A stretch of DNA of 64,000 bases from positions 2,914,001-2,978,000 of the forward strand of contig NZ_CP029642.1 in NCBI RefSeq assembly GCF_003268655.1, written 5' to 3'. The notes below the pieces were generated by a model. That model made no database searches. It saw nothing but the letters and a program-made list of their open reading frames with translations, and was not told the origin of the DNA. Shown here piece by piece: positions 25,741 to 35,380 of this stretch (position 1 is its first letter; each line of letters begins with the position of its first letter). The position numbers and the translations under genes are program-made. This stretch comes from Arthrobacter dokdonellae (GTDB taxonomy: Bacteria > Actinomycetota > Actinomycetes > Actinomycetales > Micrococcaceae).

Positions 25741-26137
25741 TTTTTCGGATTGCGCGGTTTTCACTTTCCCGAACTCGGCCGGACAGTGACGGGCGGGTCC
25801 GAGCAATAATTGGGCCTCCGAGCGCCGTAGTCAAGGGAATAGTTGGCGAGGTTCCGAAACTAACGTGACTTATGAGGCTCCAACCCGACTGCTCGGCATC
25901 TTGAGCGCACTCTCGACCTTGGGCTCCACTTCTTGACCCTGGCGTGGCCCCGGGGCATCCCTCGGCAACGACATGCTTTCCGAACTGCCGGTCTGCATAG
26001 GATTCTCTGTAGGGTTCCCGGCAGCCCCTGAAGTGCACGGCTCTCTGCGCTGCACTTTTCAGCCAAGCTCGCTAATTCAAGCGCCAGACAAATCGCATTG
26101 TTGGGGCTGCGCCACCCAAAACCGATGCTGGCGGTTC
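25741..26137. other. Gene-free stretch after the IS3 element
   Basis: This 397-bp stretch begins with sequence related to the downstream part of repeat copy 3 (CGGATTGCGCGGTTTTCAC). It continues as unremarkable DNA up to the end of the SIS-domain gene. No gene, terminator or repeat was recognised in the remainder. Confidence 0.55.
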
Positions 26138-27307
26138 CTAACCGGCATTACCAGTTTCAGTTCGAGTCAGTGGATGAATGAGCACTCCCTTCACCACCCG
26201 ATTCACATTGCCGCCAGGGAAGGGGTTGTCAGGGGTTAGCCCCAAGTGAAGGGAATAGGCCAGCCCTAAGAGTTGAGCGATCAAGACGAAAACTGGTGCG
26301 AGAAATGCGTCGTCTAGGTCTTTGAGTTCGGACAGATTCCATGTGGGCGTTTGTTGTTCCGTGAGGGCCAAGGCGGAAACTGCGACGACACTGCCTGCGG
26401 GAAGGGCCGTTTTCAACTCGGCGATGATGTCGAGGTCGTAGGAGCGCGTGTAGGGGTCGGAGGACACGTACACAAGTACTAGGGTCTCGTCGTTGAGGAT
26501 CGCTTTGGGTCCGTGCCGGAAGCCTAAGGAAGAGTCATGGTAAGCGACAATTTTCCCGGCCGTCAGTTCAAGGAGTTTCAACGCGGATTCTCTGGCGAGT
26601 CCTGCCAGTGGGCCGCTCCCGAGAAAGACCACACGTTGGTGCCCGGCCGAGACCAGTTCTCGAACGGCGCCCTGCGTAGAATCGATGAGTCGTTGCGCAG
26701 TTGTGGCCATCGCATCCACTGCCTCGTCGTTAGGACCACCCAGGATCAACAGGCAAGACAAAAGCATCGTGGTAAAGCTTGAGGTCATTGCGAACCCCTC
26801 GTCGTTCGCCATGGCCGGCATGAGCACGACGCAGGATTTGGGGCGGTCGTGGTGGTCTCGATAGAGCCGCCCGTCCTCGCTACATGTTAGGACTAGGTGA
26901 CTGACGTCGGTGAGGACTTGGTCGGCCAAACCGGTAGCGGCAGTGCTCTCCGGACTGTTGCCAGAGCGGGCCAAGGAGACCAGTAGTGTTGGGACATCTT
27001 CGGCAAAAAACTCCATTGGGTTAGAGACGAGGTCGGTGGTGGCTATTGCGTCAACCCGGCGGTGGAGCATGCGTGCCAGCGCTGGCGCTGCGATGCTGCC
27101 TGCGAAAGCGGATGTGCCCGCTCCGGTGAGCAGGATGCGCAGATCGGGTCGCCCTAATAACGGGGCGAGGAATGATTGCAAATATTCGTTGCGTTCGGCG
27201 AGAAGAAGGGCAGTTTCACGCCATACTTCTGGCTGCTGCGCGATTTCGCGAGTAGTTGCTTCAGATCCTGCAGCGAGCTCGACAGCGGATTCGGTGATCC
27301 TGTACAA
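26138..27307 (-). CDS. SIS-domain sugar isomerase (AgaS-like, ketose/aldose amino-sugar phosphate)
   Basis: This 389-residue protein has two SIS domains. The first holds ILLTGAGTSAFAGS and LLVSLARSGNSPES (phosphate-binding SGNS). The second holds VVFLGSGPLAGLARESALKLLELTAG and SLGFRHGPKAIL (catalytic His region). It resembles AgaS, the deaminase/isomerase of N-acetylgalactosamine breakdown. The start is TTG 27307, because AAGGAG lies 7 bp upstream and homology begins there; the frame extends to 27511 but that part reads antisense into the kinase gene. It is the last gene of the ABC-ROK operon. Confidence 0.88.
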   Translation of the reverse strand: MYRITESAVELAAGSEATTREIAQQPEVWRETALLLAERNEYLQSFLAPLLGRPDLRILLTGAGTSAFAGSIAAPALARMLHRRVDAIATTDLVSNPMEFFAEDVPTLLVSLARSGNSPESTAATGLADQVLTDVSHLVLTCSEDGRLYRDHHDRPKSCVVLMPAMANDEGFAMTSSFTTMLLSCLLILGGPNDEAVDAMATTAQRLIDSTQGAVRELVSAGHQRVVFLGSGPLAGLARESALKLLELTAGKIVAYHDSSLGFRHGPKAILNDETLVLVYVSSDPYTRSYDLDIIAELKTALPAGSVVAVSALALTEQQTPTWNLSELKDLDDAFLAPVFVLIAQLLGLAYSLHLGLTPDNPFPGGNVNRVVKGVLIHPLTRTETGNAG

Positions 27308-27393
27308 AGTATTCTCCTTGGCTAAGAAATCGTTGGAAAAGGTCGCCGGCCACAGAAAGCATGTCATTATGCCGGGATGTAAGGGATCGCCGC

Positions 27394-28326
27394 TCAGAGT
27401 CCCAGTCGCACCGCTGGGTCCGACAAGGCTTGACGGGCCAGTATGCCGGCGCCAAGACATGCGGCGTTGTCCCCCAGTGCCGCGGGAACGATACGTGGTT
27501 GCTCTTGCCATACGAGGCGACGGTGAAGCGAAGCGCTAAGCGGTTCCAGTAAATGATCCCCTGCCGCTGAGAGGCCTCCACCAATGACGATCAATTCGGG
27601 AGACAAAAGGGTCACGTACTGGACCAAAACGTGAGCGATGGCTTCGACGGCTTCTTCCCATACCCGAGTAGCGGTTCCGTCGCCCGCAAGCATGCGTTCC
27701 ACGACAGGTTTAGCCCCTGTGACCGAGGAATCCGTCAGTGCGTTGTAGCGTCGGGCGATGGAGGGGCCAGTAGCGATAGTCTCTAGGCAACCCGTTGCTC
27801 CGCAGGCACATATTTCTCCGGTGCCAGCGTCAATGTGGCCGATCTCGCCAGCGAACTTGTTATCGATGGATCGACCCTCGACATACATGGCACCTGAAAT
27901 ACCAGTGCCAATGGGCATGAAAAGAACGTCGTTGGCCCCCTGGGCTGCGCCTAGGACGCGCTCGGCCAGGCCTCCCGCCCTCACGTCATGACCAAATCCG
28001 ACGCTGATGCCGGTGCGGTTCATCAGCATCTCTCGAAACGGTACGTCGCGCCAGCCAATGTTCTCGGAATAGATCGCGACTCCGGCCTGATCATCCACCA
28101 GTCCCGGGACGACAAGTCCTACAGAGCGGGCATCTGGGGCTTGGGTGATGAGGTCGTCGATCGCGGTCATCACGGCATTTACAACGGCTTCCGGGCCATC
28201 CGCACGCGGCGTGGCCCAACGGCGGTATTCCCTTACACGACCGTCGCTCTGTAAGACTGCACCTTTCATTGCTGTTCCCCCCACGTCAAGCGCGATCATA
28301 GGTTCGTGGGAATCATGCTCAGTCAT
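27394..28326 (-). CDS. ROK-family sugar kinase
   Basis: This 310-residue kinase has the ATP-binding LDVGGTAMKGAVL (about residues 13-25), the catalytic GHDVRAGG region, GTGISGAMYVEG, and the zinc-binding ROK signature EIGHIDAGTG then CACGATGCLE. Typical substrates are glucose, N-acetylglucosamine or N-acetylmannosamine. Together with the SIS isomerase and importer it suggests uptake and phosphorylation of an amino sugar (inference). It has no N-terminal helix-turn-helix, so it is a kinase and not a NagC-type repressor. Confidence 0.9.
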   Translation of the reverse strand: MTEHDSHEPMIALDVGGTAMKGAVLQSDGRVREYRRWATPRADGPEAVVNAVMTAIDDLITQAPDARSVGLVVPGLVDDQAGVAIYSENIGWRDVPFREMLMNRTGISVGFGHDVRAGGLAERVLGAAQGANDVLFMPIGTGISGAMYVEGRSIDNKFAGEIGHIDAGTGEICACGATGCLETIATGPSIARRYNALTDSSVTGAKPVVERMLAGDGTATRVWEEAVEAIAHVLVQYVTLLSPELIVIGGGLSAAGDHLLEPLSASLHRRLVWQEQPRIVPAALGDNAACLGAGILARQALSDPAVRLGL

Positions 28327-28395
28327 GTATTACCTTCGATCAGAGTTAGGCGATTTGTTGTCGTCAACGGCCCAGCATGGGCCCGGGCCGTAGTC

Positions 28396-29232
28396 TCACT
28401 TCACGCTTCCAGTGAGGAGACCGCTGACTATGTACCGGTTGAGAATGAGGGCGATTGCGGCAGGGACGGCCAATGCCAGAACGCCAGCCGCATTCAGCAA
28501 CGTGTAGGGGACGAGGTGGCGTCCTTGAAGGGAAGCGATCACGACGGTTAGGGGCTGCGTAGAAAGGTCGCTTGAGAGCACGAGCGGGAAGAGGAATTGG
28601 CCCCACGCAAACAGGAAAGTAATAATCGCTGTCGAAATCACGCCTGGCCTCGCCAAGGGCAGGACAATGTGCCAAAGGACCTGCATCCTGTTTGCACCGT
28701 CGACATTTCCGGCTTCTTCCAAAGCTATGGGAAGGCTCGACATGTAATTGTAGAGGATCCACGTTGCGAGGGGAAGAAACCCTGACACGTATACTAGGAC
28801 GATACCGGTGTAGGTGTTGACGAGGCCGAATGTCGTCAGGATTTGGTAAAGCGGGATCAGAGTTGCATAGGCCGGAAAGGCCATTGTCGCAAGGACCGCG
28901 TAAAATAGTACGTTCCGTCCCCTGAATTTCATCCGTGCAAATGCGTACGCTGACAGTGTTGCAACAATGATGGTCACGACTGTTGCAGCAGAGCACTCAA
29001 TGGTTATATTCACGGCAGACTGGCGAACGGATTGTGCTAGATCCCCGTTCCCAAATAACAGCGAAGCATAATTGTGTAGTGACGCTGTCGGGGGCACATA
29101 ATTTGATGGCTTTGAGCTGGCTTGCGCGTCCGTCTGGAGACTGATATTGAAAGCCCAGTACAGCGGGACGAGTGACCACAGAAGGATGAAGGCAATGCCG
29201 AGCCTGCGGGCTATGGGGGTACGTTGTTTCAT
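28396..29232 (-). CDS. ABC sugar transporter permease (MalG type)
   Basis: This 278-residue inner-membrane permease has six hydrophobic stretches, the first being IAFILLWSLVPLYWAFNISL. The EAA loop reads EEAGNVDGANRMQVLWHIVLP, a slightly divergent form. ATG 29232 overlaps the stop of the other permease gene by 1 bp. It forms the importer with the preceding permease and the lipoprotein. As in the fructan operon, no ATPase gene is nearby. Confidence 0.9.
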   Translation of the reverse strand: MKQRTPIARRLGIAFILLWSLVPLYWAFNISLQTDAQASSKPSNYVPPTASLHNYASLLFGNGDLAQSVRQSAVNITIECSAATVVTIIVATLSAYAFARMKFRGRNVLFYAVLATMAFPAYATLIPLYQILTTFGLVNTYTGIVLVYVSGFLPLATWILYNYMSSLPIALEEAGNVDGANRMQVLWHIVLPLARPGVISTAIITFLFAWGQFLFPLVLSSDLSTQPLTVVIASLQGRHLVPYTLLNAAGVLALAVPAAIALILNRYIVSGLLTGSVK

Positions 29233-30173
29233 TAGAACTCCACCGGCCGATAGACGAATTTCAAGACGATCAGTGACGCTATGAGTGTGGCCGCCGTGAT
29301 CAGCAGCGACAGCGCGTAGCCCTCTCCGAAGTTAAGGTTTTGGAAGCTGATGAAATAGGTCTGCATCGTTAGGGATGCCCCCGTGGAGGCGGCACCATTG
29401 AGAATATATGGCTGGTCGAAAACGTTCAGGGTTGCGATGATCGCCTGGACCATTGCGATGGTGACACCCGGTCGGGCCAGCGGAAGGGTGATCCTTCTAA
29501 AGGTGCTCCATGCAGAGCTGCCATCTAGATTGGCTGCCTCGTAGAGATCATTGGGAATATTCTGTAAGGCAGCCAGGATAAGAAGCGTCGACAGTGGAGC
29601 TATCTGCCACACCTGAACCAACTCGATGGCCAAAATGGTCAGCAATTGATGCTGGCCCAAGAACACCATGTAATGATCTATCAAGTGCAGCGAGCTAAGG
29701 ACACTGTTGAGCAGACCAGAGTTACTGTCCCAAATGCTCCCCCAGACGATGCCTTCGACGACGCCCGGAAGCGCCCATGGAAGGATGAGGATGGCGATAA
29801 GCACAGAGCGTCCAGCAAACTTCTTTTGTAGTGTGACCGCCATGGCAATCGCAAAAACAGTAGACAACACCACACCAATGACGACGTAAATCGCTGTGTT
29901 TCCCATGCTGGCCTTGACAGCAGTGTTGCTGAAGAGCTGGCGAAAGTTTTCCAAACCATTAAAAGCGTCCGGCGGGTTGAGCGGCTGGATACGGAAGAAC
30001 GCCTCAACCACCGTGAACCCGGCCGGTATCAGCGCCAGCCCGACAATAAAGAGCGTCAGCGGTGTTACCAAGACGTATGGCAGCACATCGATCCGACGTC
30101 GGCGTCTTCCGAGTTCACCTCCTCCGGACCCAACTGTGGGACGCCGTCTGGAGCGGATACTGATAGTCATCAA
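29232..30173 (-). CDS. ABC sugar transporter permease (MalF type)
   Basis: This 313-residue permease has a basic N-terminal tail (SIRSRRRPTVGSGGGELGRRRRRI) and then six transmembrane segments. The EAA loop is YEAANLDGSSAWSTFRRITLP. It starts 3 bp after the binding-protein gene and overlaps the next permease by 1 bp. It is the first membrane subunit of the importer. Confidence 0.9.
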   Translation of the reverse strand: MMTISIRSRRRPTVGSGGGELGRRRRRIDVLPYVLVTPLTLFIVGLALIPAGFTVVEAFFRIQPLNPPDAFNGLENFRQLFSNTAVKASMGNTAIYVVIGVVLSTVFAIAMAVTLQKKFAGRSVLIAILILPWALPGVVEGIVWGSIWDSNSGLLNSVLSSLHLIDHYMVFLGQHQLLTILAIELVQVWQIAPLSTLLILAALQNIPNDLYEAANLDGSSAWSTFRRITLPLARPGVTIAMVQAIIATLNVFDQPYILNGAASTGASLTMQTYFISFQNLNFGEGYALSLLITAATLIASLIVLKFVYRPVEF

Positions 30174-30176
30174 ACC

Positions 30177-31499
30177 CTACTTACTTGACAGGCTGGTCGC
30201 TGTGGCCGCGATGGCTTTCATGGCAGCGTCAACAGTCATTGAGCCTGTCGCGGCTGCGTGGAGATTCGTGTAAACAGCGTTGGAGAACTGCGGATACCAG
30301 GTCGGAGCGCCATCAGGAAACACGGGCTTGCTGGACTTGAGCATTGTCGTCAGTTCCTTCCCGCCGACAAGGTTGCCCTTGGCTGTGAGCTTCGCCAATC
30401 CCGACAGGCGAGACGGAAGGAAGTACCCCGGCATGACCTTGGCCGGTCCGTTCGCACCCGCGAAATCCGCCTGGTTCTGGGCCGAAGTGAACCACTCGAT
30501 GAACTTGGCAGCGGCCTGCGGATACTTCGCGGTCTTCGGGATTCCTATGCCATCCGGGTTGCTGACATTCGCAGTCGTACCGCTCACGCCCGGCGTTGGC
30601 AGGTACTCGACCTGTCCCGCGACAGAGGAGGACGAAGGCACTTCATAAAGGCTCCCCAAGTTCCCCGAGTAGTCTGCGAAAGTGCTCGCCACTACGCCCT
30701 TAGCCATGAGCGTCTGCTGGCCTTGGCTGTCGCTGACGTTGATATTGCCGGCGGGGACCAAGCCAGTCTTGAGCGCATTGACCATCCACGTGGCTGCCTT
30801 GTACCCGGCTGAGTCAGGTGCCTCGAACTGCGGCTTACCCTGCCCGTCCAAGACCGTTCCACCGAATGCCTCCGTGGTCTGGTACCAGTAGGTGGAAAGG
30901 CCCTCGGCAGCTGCAAATGGGATGTTCAGTGGAGTCTGAGAAACACCTGTGCTCTTGATTTTCTGAAGGTCACTTGTGTACTGATCCATCGTTGTCGGCA
31001 TGGTTGCGATGCCCGCCTTAGCAAACATCTTCTTGTTCACTGTCGTCACAAGGAATGACGAATCAAACGGCACACCAACGAGATGTCCACTGGATTTAAA
31101 CGAATCCAACTGCGGCATGTCCGCAGCATAGGCGGGCTCGTCGATGTACTTTTCCATCGGAAGGAACCAACCAAGCTTGCCCTCCTGTCCGACCCTGGAC
31201 CAGTCAACGTCGGTCGCATCGGCAAAGTAAGTATTGGAGGTCGCCGCCGCAGCGATCTTCGTCTGCAAACTGTCCCAGTCGACCGTCGACCACTTAACAG
31301 TGATACCCGTACTCTTCGTGAACGCATCCAGAGAACTTTGAGGCGGCGGGGCGCCGAAGAGAGCCACCGTGATCGTAACCCCACTGGTTTGAGTTGAAGC
31401 AGCAGTACTACCGCCGCTGCACCCTGCCGCCATCAAGCTGAGGGCGGCGGCACTGGCGATGAGCGCGGCACCTCTTCGACCAATTCGCATCGATATCAT
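30177..31499 (-). CDS. ABC importer sugar-binding lipoprotein
   Basis: This 440-residue solute-binding protein has a signal peptide that ends in the lipobox MAAGC (Cys about residue 27). The mature part includes ITVALFGAPPPQSSLDAFTK and the C-terminal PTWYPQFSNAVYTNLHAAATG, typical of family-1 sugar-binding proteins. The start ATG 31499 is preceded by AAGGAAGG at a proper distance; a longer frame reaches 31649 but has no signal-peptide logic. It is the first gene of the minus-strand operon and divergent from the DeoR gene. Confidence 0.88.
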   Translation of the reverse strand: MISMRIGRRGAALIASAAALSLMAAGCSGGSTAASTQTSGVTITVALFGAPPPQSSLDAFTKSTGITVKWSTVDWDSLQTKIAAAATSNTYFADATDVDWSRVGQEGKLGWFLPMEKYIDEPAYAADMPQLDSFKSSGHLVGVPFDSSFLVTTVNKKMFAKAGIATMPTTMDQYTSDLQKIKSTGVSQTPLNIPFAAAEGLSTYWYQTTEAFGGTVLDGQGKPQFEAPDSAGYKAATWMVNALKTGLVPAGNINVSDSQGQQTLMAKGVVASTFADYSGNLGSLYEVPSSSSVAGQVEYLPTPGVSGTTANVSNPDGIGIPKTAKYPQAAAKFIEWFTSAQNQADFAGANGPAKVMPGYFLPSRLSGLAKLTAKGNLVGGKELTTMLKSSKPVFPDGAPTWYPQFSNAVYTNLHAAATGSMTVDAAMKAIAATATSLSSK

Positions 31500-31712
31500 C
31501 GGATGACCTTCCTTGGAGCCTTGTATGAGCCGTCGCTGCGACAACTTGCTCGAAATGCGCGTTGTGAGCGAACAGCTGCAATAATTGCACATGTTACGTA
31601 GAGCACACAAGAGTTTGGCATCAATCAATGAGCAATGAACACAAAACACTCATAAAATGCTCAGTACGGACAACATATTGCAAATATATGCGCATATGGC
31701 TAGTGTGGCACC
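31500..31712. promoter_or_regulatory. Divergent promoter region between the ABC operon and the DeoR gene
   Basis: This is 213 bp of AT-rich DNA. A 12-bp perfect palindrome ATATGCGCATAT lies at 31686-31697, about 15 bp before the deoR-type start. CAATCAATGAGCAATGAAC and an ACACAAAACACTC stretch near 31620-31650 resemble the short repeated sites bound by DeoR proteins. Exact -35/-10 boxes could not be fixed. Confidence 0.45.
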
Positions 31713-32471
31713 ATGCTTCGTAAACAACGATTGAATGGCATTGTCTCGGCGGTAGTCGAGGCTGGCAACGCCGATGTCGCCACCCTGGCAGGGAACTTCA
31801 ACGTGTCGGAGGCAACAATCCGACGTGACCTCGCTCTCCTGGAAGAGCAGCGGCTCGTCAGTCGCACACGAGGGGGAGCCGCAACAAATTCGGCCTTCAA
31901 CGACTTGCCCCTGAACTACAAGTCGGCCCAGGACCTCCCCGAAAAAAGACGAATCGCCGAGTACGCCCTGCGATATCTCAAAGGTGCTCGCGTCATCGGA
32001 ATGACCGGCGGCACGACAGCCACGGAGTTCGCGCGCGGACTAATGGACAGGGACGGTCTCGGGGTGGTCACCAACGCCCTGAATATTGCCATCAGCCTCC
32101 TCGCCAACCCAGCATTGCGCGTGTACGTGGCCGGAGGTGAAGCTCGCTCTAGCAGTCAAGAGACGATTGGCCCGATGGCGGAGTCGTTTCTTTCGGACTA
32201 CAACGTGGATGTTGCATTCCTCGGAGTGGACGGGGTAGATCCCGAAGCAGGCTGTACCAACTACGACCCCATTGGCGCTCGAGTCAATCGCGCACTCCAA
32301 GAACGGGCACGCATGACCGTAGTCTTGGCAGACGCCACCAAGATCTCACGAGTCACTCTGGCCCAGGTATGCAAAATGTCAGAAATCGATGTTCTCATCA
32401 CCGACAACAGGGCACCACTGGACATCGTCGAGCGAATTAGAAATCAAGGATGCAAAGTAATTTGCGTCTGA
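31713..32471 (+). CDS. DeoR-family transcriptional regulator
   Basis: This 252-residue repressor has an N-terminal DeoR helix-turn-helix (LAGNFNVSEATIRRDLALLEE, about residues 25-45, then RTRGGA) and a C-terminal sugar-phosphate-sensing DeoRC domain. The latter contains RVIGMTGGTTATEFARGL, VAFLGVDGVDPEAGCTNYD and VVLADATKISR. It is divergent from the amino-sugar-like ABC operon and probably represses it until a sugar phosphate binds. Confidence 0.92.
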   Translation: MLRKQRLNGIVSAVVEAGNADVATLAGNFNVSEATIRRDLALLEEQRLVSRTRGGAATNSAFNDLPLNYKSAQDLPEKRRIAEYALRYLKGARVIGMTGGTTATEFARGLMDRDGLGVVTNALNIAISLLANPALRVYVAGGEARSSSQETIGPMAESFLSDYNVDVAFLGVDGVDPEAGCTNYDPIGARVNRALQERARMTVVLADATKISRVTLAQVCKMSEIDVLITDNRAPLDIVERIRNQGCKVICV

Positions 32472-32811
32472 AGATTATCCGGCTCTTCAGAATCCAGAGT
32501 ATATTTTCGGTCTACAGTCCTGCCCAGATTCCAACACTGATCTGGCGACGTAGTTGGTGAAGTTGCGGACGCCGACAGCAGAGCCGGCATAGGTTTCCTT
32601 TTCGGAAACCACGCAAGCCAAAGAACCCGACTTCCACCTCACATCGCCGGAATCTTAATCTCAGCGACACTCACTATCGCTCAGTCATTATTCGTAAAAT
32701 GGTCAATATGGACAGCCACATCCACGCGATCGGTCACCACACGCGTGGACCACTCTGCCCGGAAGTTGGGCCCACTTCCAGACAGCCCCACCAGCTCACG
32801 ACGAGCCACTC
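32472..32811. other. Gene-free stretch with a possible transposase remnant
   Basis: On the minus strand near 32510-32610 a short open stretch reads ETYAGSAVGVRNFTNYVARS. It resembles the C-terminal end of some transposases but is too short to assign. The rest of the stretch has no recognisable gene. Confidence 0.35.
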
Positions 32812-33205
32812 CCCCTTTACTCCCCTTTTTCAAACGAAAATTACCGTCGCCTACGGCATGTCATCGCCTTTGAAATCGCAGACCCAACTCCCTAAAACCC
32901 CTTGTTTTTGGGAGTCAACGACACACATCATCGTCAAGATGCTGAGTTTCTCTTGGTCGCTGGTTCGATTCCAGCCCGGGGCACCAACATGGTCCTGACC
33001 TGCGGTTATGTCTCACAGGTCAGGGTTTGCAGGTGCCAAAGTTGCCCCCCTCATCTTTTACTCATTTTTTTCAACGAGAATTTGTCAGCTTCTTTGGCAT
33101 TTTTTCGTGAAGCTGGGTGCACCTTGTGCTCATCTTTTTCAACGTCGGGGTCCCAAAGTGGCTGGATTCCGCGGTTTTCAGGCTGGACAAGTTTCGGCTT
33201 TAGCT
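32812..33205 (+). repeat. tRNA 3'-end repeat, copy 3
   Basis: The upstream part (TTTTTCAAACGAAAATTACCG, GGCATGTCATCGCC from about 32824) matches copies 2 and 4. The tRNA-like part is TTTCTCTTGG (32947) to GCTGGTTCGATTCCAGC and CCCGGGGCACCA (ending near 32989). The T-stem pairs perfectly. TGACCTGCGGTTATG and CACAGGTCAGG form the terminator-like hairpin. The downstream part TTACTCATTTTTTTCAACG ... AAAGTGGCTGGATTCCGCGG matches copy 2, where the IS3 element interrupts it. Confidence 0.78.
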
Positions 33206-33661
33206 TCCAAGCATTGAGCCTGCGATCGTCCCATTTATGAACGAGTCCTCTGGCAGGGCATCATTCCCAGCCCAAGACCATGGGGGCAAACTGCGATACA
33301 TCGTTCCGTTCGAGACTATTGATCCTGATGACGACCATTCCTGTGGTTCGTTCAGTGAGGAGAGCGTAGGTCGTCTGTCGTTAGTGTCCTTGGCTGCACA
33401 TCGTGGACGATGCCGGGAGTCATGCTCAGATACACGCATTTGGGCCATTGCACATATCCAGGTGAAGTCGACAACCTCATTCGGCCGGCCCAATCATCGT
33501 CGCGGATCGCGCATGTTCACGATAGTTGGCGCTAGTTCGGTCAAGATGGCGCGCATTGCCGGCGGTATAATCATCCCGGCGGCAAAGTGACGCACCGGAC
33601 TGTCCAGTAACTCTGTCAGCCGGCACGTCACCGTGGAAATCAATTCGAACTTTCTCCTGCG
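33206..33661. other. Gene-free stretch before the APC permease
   Basis: Open frames of about 100 codons exist on both strands at 33200-33590, but none has a ribosome site or a motif I recognise. No terminator for the minus-strand permease operon was found. It is probably decayed DNA at the edge of the island. Confidence 0.5.
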
Positions 33662-35197
33662 TCAGCTCTGCAGGTCGATGGCGGGTACTGCCTCGGGCAG
33701 ATCCACATCATTCGAAGAATCGTTTTGCATTTCCCCCCGGACCTTTTTGCCAAAGATGTAGCCGAGGATGCCCAGGAGCATGATGCTTCCCAGCGTCCCG
33801 AGAGCAAAGGTCTCAAACGCCGGCTGCGACAAGCCCCAAACCCCTTCGAAGTCGTATTTAATGCCGAATACCCGCTCGAGGGTACCCGGGAACACAGCAA
33901 CCCAAGAGCCAATCGCGATCCAGGTGAGGCAAATGCCGCCGAGGACCTTAAACCCGGTGTCAGACACCGGAACCCTGAACGGACGCACCACCGAGGGGTA
34001 CTGGGTGCGCAGCCGGACAACGGCAGGAATCGCAATCAGGTAGCTGAGCAGGAAGGTGGAGATCGAAATCGTCAGCACGACCCCGAACAGTGCGCTGCTT
34101 GACCCGGTCAACTGCATGGCGGCGAGCATGAAGATGGTTGCCACGATGCCGGAGAGCGTGTTCACGCGAATCGGTGTCCCCAGCTTGGGGTGAAAGCGCC
34201 CGAAAAAGCCGCCAAAAAAGGAGCCGTCAGCGGCAGCCATGGCCTGCATGCGGTCGCTGATGATCATCCAGGCCCCGCCCTGGGAAACCAGGACGAAACA
34301 GAAGACGACCGCTGAGATGGCGAGCATTAGAGGTGCTGCGGATCCAAAGACCGTGAAGACGGTAGCAATGGCCCCGAAGAGGCCTCCGATGCCGGTGATC
34401 TGGTCCAGTGGCACCACCAGCAAGATGGCCAGTATCGGCAGCAGGTAGCTTGCTGCGGCAAGCAGTGAGGTCCGGGCGATGGAGATCGGCACGTCCTTCG
34501 CGGGGTTCTTCATCTCTCCCGCCGCGCTGTTCCCGGATTCGAAGCCCAGGAAGGAGAAGAGCAGCAACGGTGTGACGCCGAGGAAACCTGCCATGGTGGG
34601 CGAGAAGAACTTGAGGTCAAGGCCGTTGAATCCGTGCTGGAACCCGTAAACGGCAGTGACCACGAGGAAGAAGGCAAGGAACACGACTTTCAGAATCGCC
34701 CCGAGTGAGGGAAGCCACTTGCCGTGTTTGAGGCTGATGACGGCCGATGTCACGGTGATCCAGATGAAGCCGAGCTTGAAAAGGTAGTCCCCCACCCCGC
34801 CGGCGTGGATCGGGTACACATATTCGCTCCAGGTCTCAACCGCCACGAACGCCATGGCCCCGCCAACCCATACCGGCTGGGTCACCCACGTAAAGAGCGC
34901 CGCGACGGCGGCGGTCACCCGGCCAAACGCCATCTTGGTCCAGATGTAGACACCGCCTTCCTCGGCGAACGCCCCGCCCGTCTCGGCGAAGATCAGTCCG
35001 TAGGGAATCATGAAGGTCACCGCCAGTATGAGCGTCCAGGTGAATGTCTCGCCGCCAAAGCCGGAAACTTGGCCCAGGACCTCGATCGAGATAACGGCTG
35101 CGATGACGAGCAGGAGTATGTCCATGCGTCCGAGGGATTTTTGCAGATGCTTGGTCTGCTCTTGCGCAAGAAGTGTGGATGAAGTGGGGTGTTCCAT
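33662..35197 (-). CDS. APC-family amino acid/amine permease
   Basis: This 511-residue permease has about twelve transmembrane segments. The first is LLLVIAAVISIEVLGQVSGFGG, with the broken helix typical of APC transporters; IPYGLIFAETGGAFAEEGGVYIW follows. ATG 35197 is preceded by AGAGGAC; a longer frame to 35278 lacks a ribosome site. APC members import amino acids or amines by proton or substrate exchange. It lies 3' of the amidohydrolase and NCS1 genes on the same strand, in the same block as the copper amine oxidase, so an amine is a likely substrate. Confidence 0.88.
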   Translation of the reverse strand: MEHPTSSTLLAQEQTKHLQKSLGRMDILLLVIAAVISIEVLGQVSGFGGETFTWTLILAVTFMIPYGLIFAETGGAFAEEGGVYIWTKMAFGRVTAAVAALFTWVTQPVWVGGAMAFVAVETWSEYVYPIHAGGVGDYLFKLGFIWITVTSAVISLKHGKWLPSLGAILKVVFLAFFLVVTAVYGFQHGFNGLDLKFFSPTMAGFLGVTPLLLFSFLGFESGNSAAGEMKNPAKDVPISIARTSLLAAASYLLPILAILLVVPLDQITGIGGLFGAIATVFTVFGSAAPLMLAISAVVFCFVLVSQGGAWMIISDRMQAMAAADGSFFGGFFGRFHPKLGTPIRVNTLSGIVATIFMLAAMQLTGSSSALFGVVLTISISTFLLSYLIAIPAVVRLRTQYPSVVRPFRVPVSDTGFKVLGGICLTWIAIGSWVAVFPGTLERVFGIKYDFEGVWGLSQPAFETFALGTLGSIMLLGILGYIFGKKVRGEMQNDSSNDVDLPEAVPAIDLQS

Positions 35198-35380
35198 GAT
35201 CAGTCCTCTGTCATTGCCCTTGAGTGGAAGGTGTGGGCATCCGTGCCGAAAACCGTTCCGGACGCTCCGTGTGGACAAAGCCTAGGATGTGATTGCCATC
35301 ACTCAAAGAACTAGTTTTCGATCTTCTGCATCAGAAATTCAGATGGGTGGCGTTGGGCCTTCCCCTGCCGGACGGTGAAG

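Noticed and set aside
32940..32990. A complete tRNA gene at repeat copy 3
   Set aside because: The T-arm and acceptor 3' strand are good, but no matching 5' acceptor strand (GCCCCGG), D-arm or anticodon arm lies in the 60 bases upstream. The same holds for the other copies.
33200..33590. Open frames of about 100 codons on both strands
   Set aside because: They mirror each other, lack ribosome sites and show no family motif.
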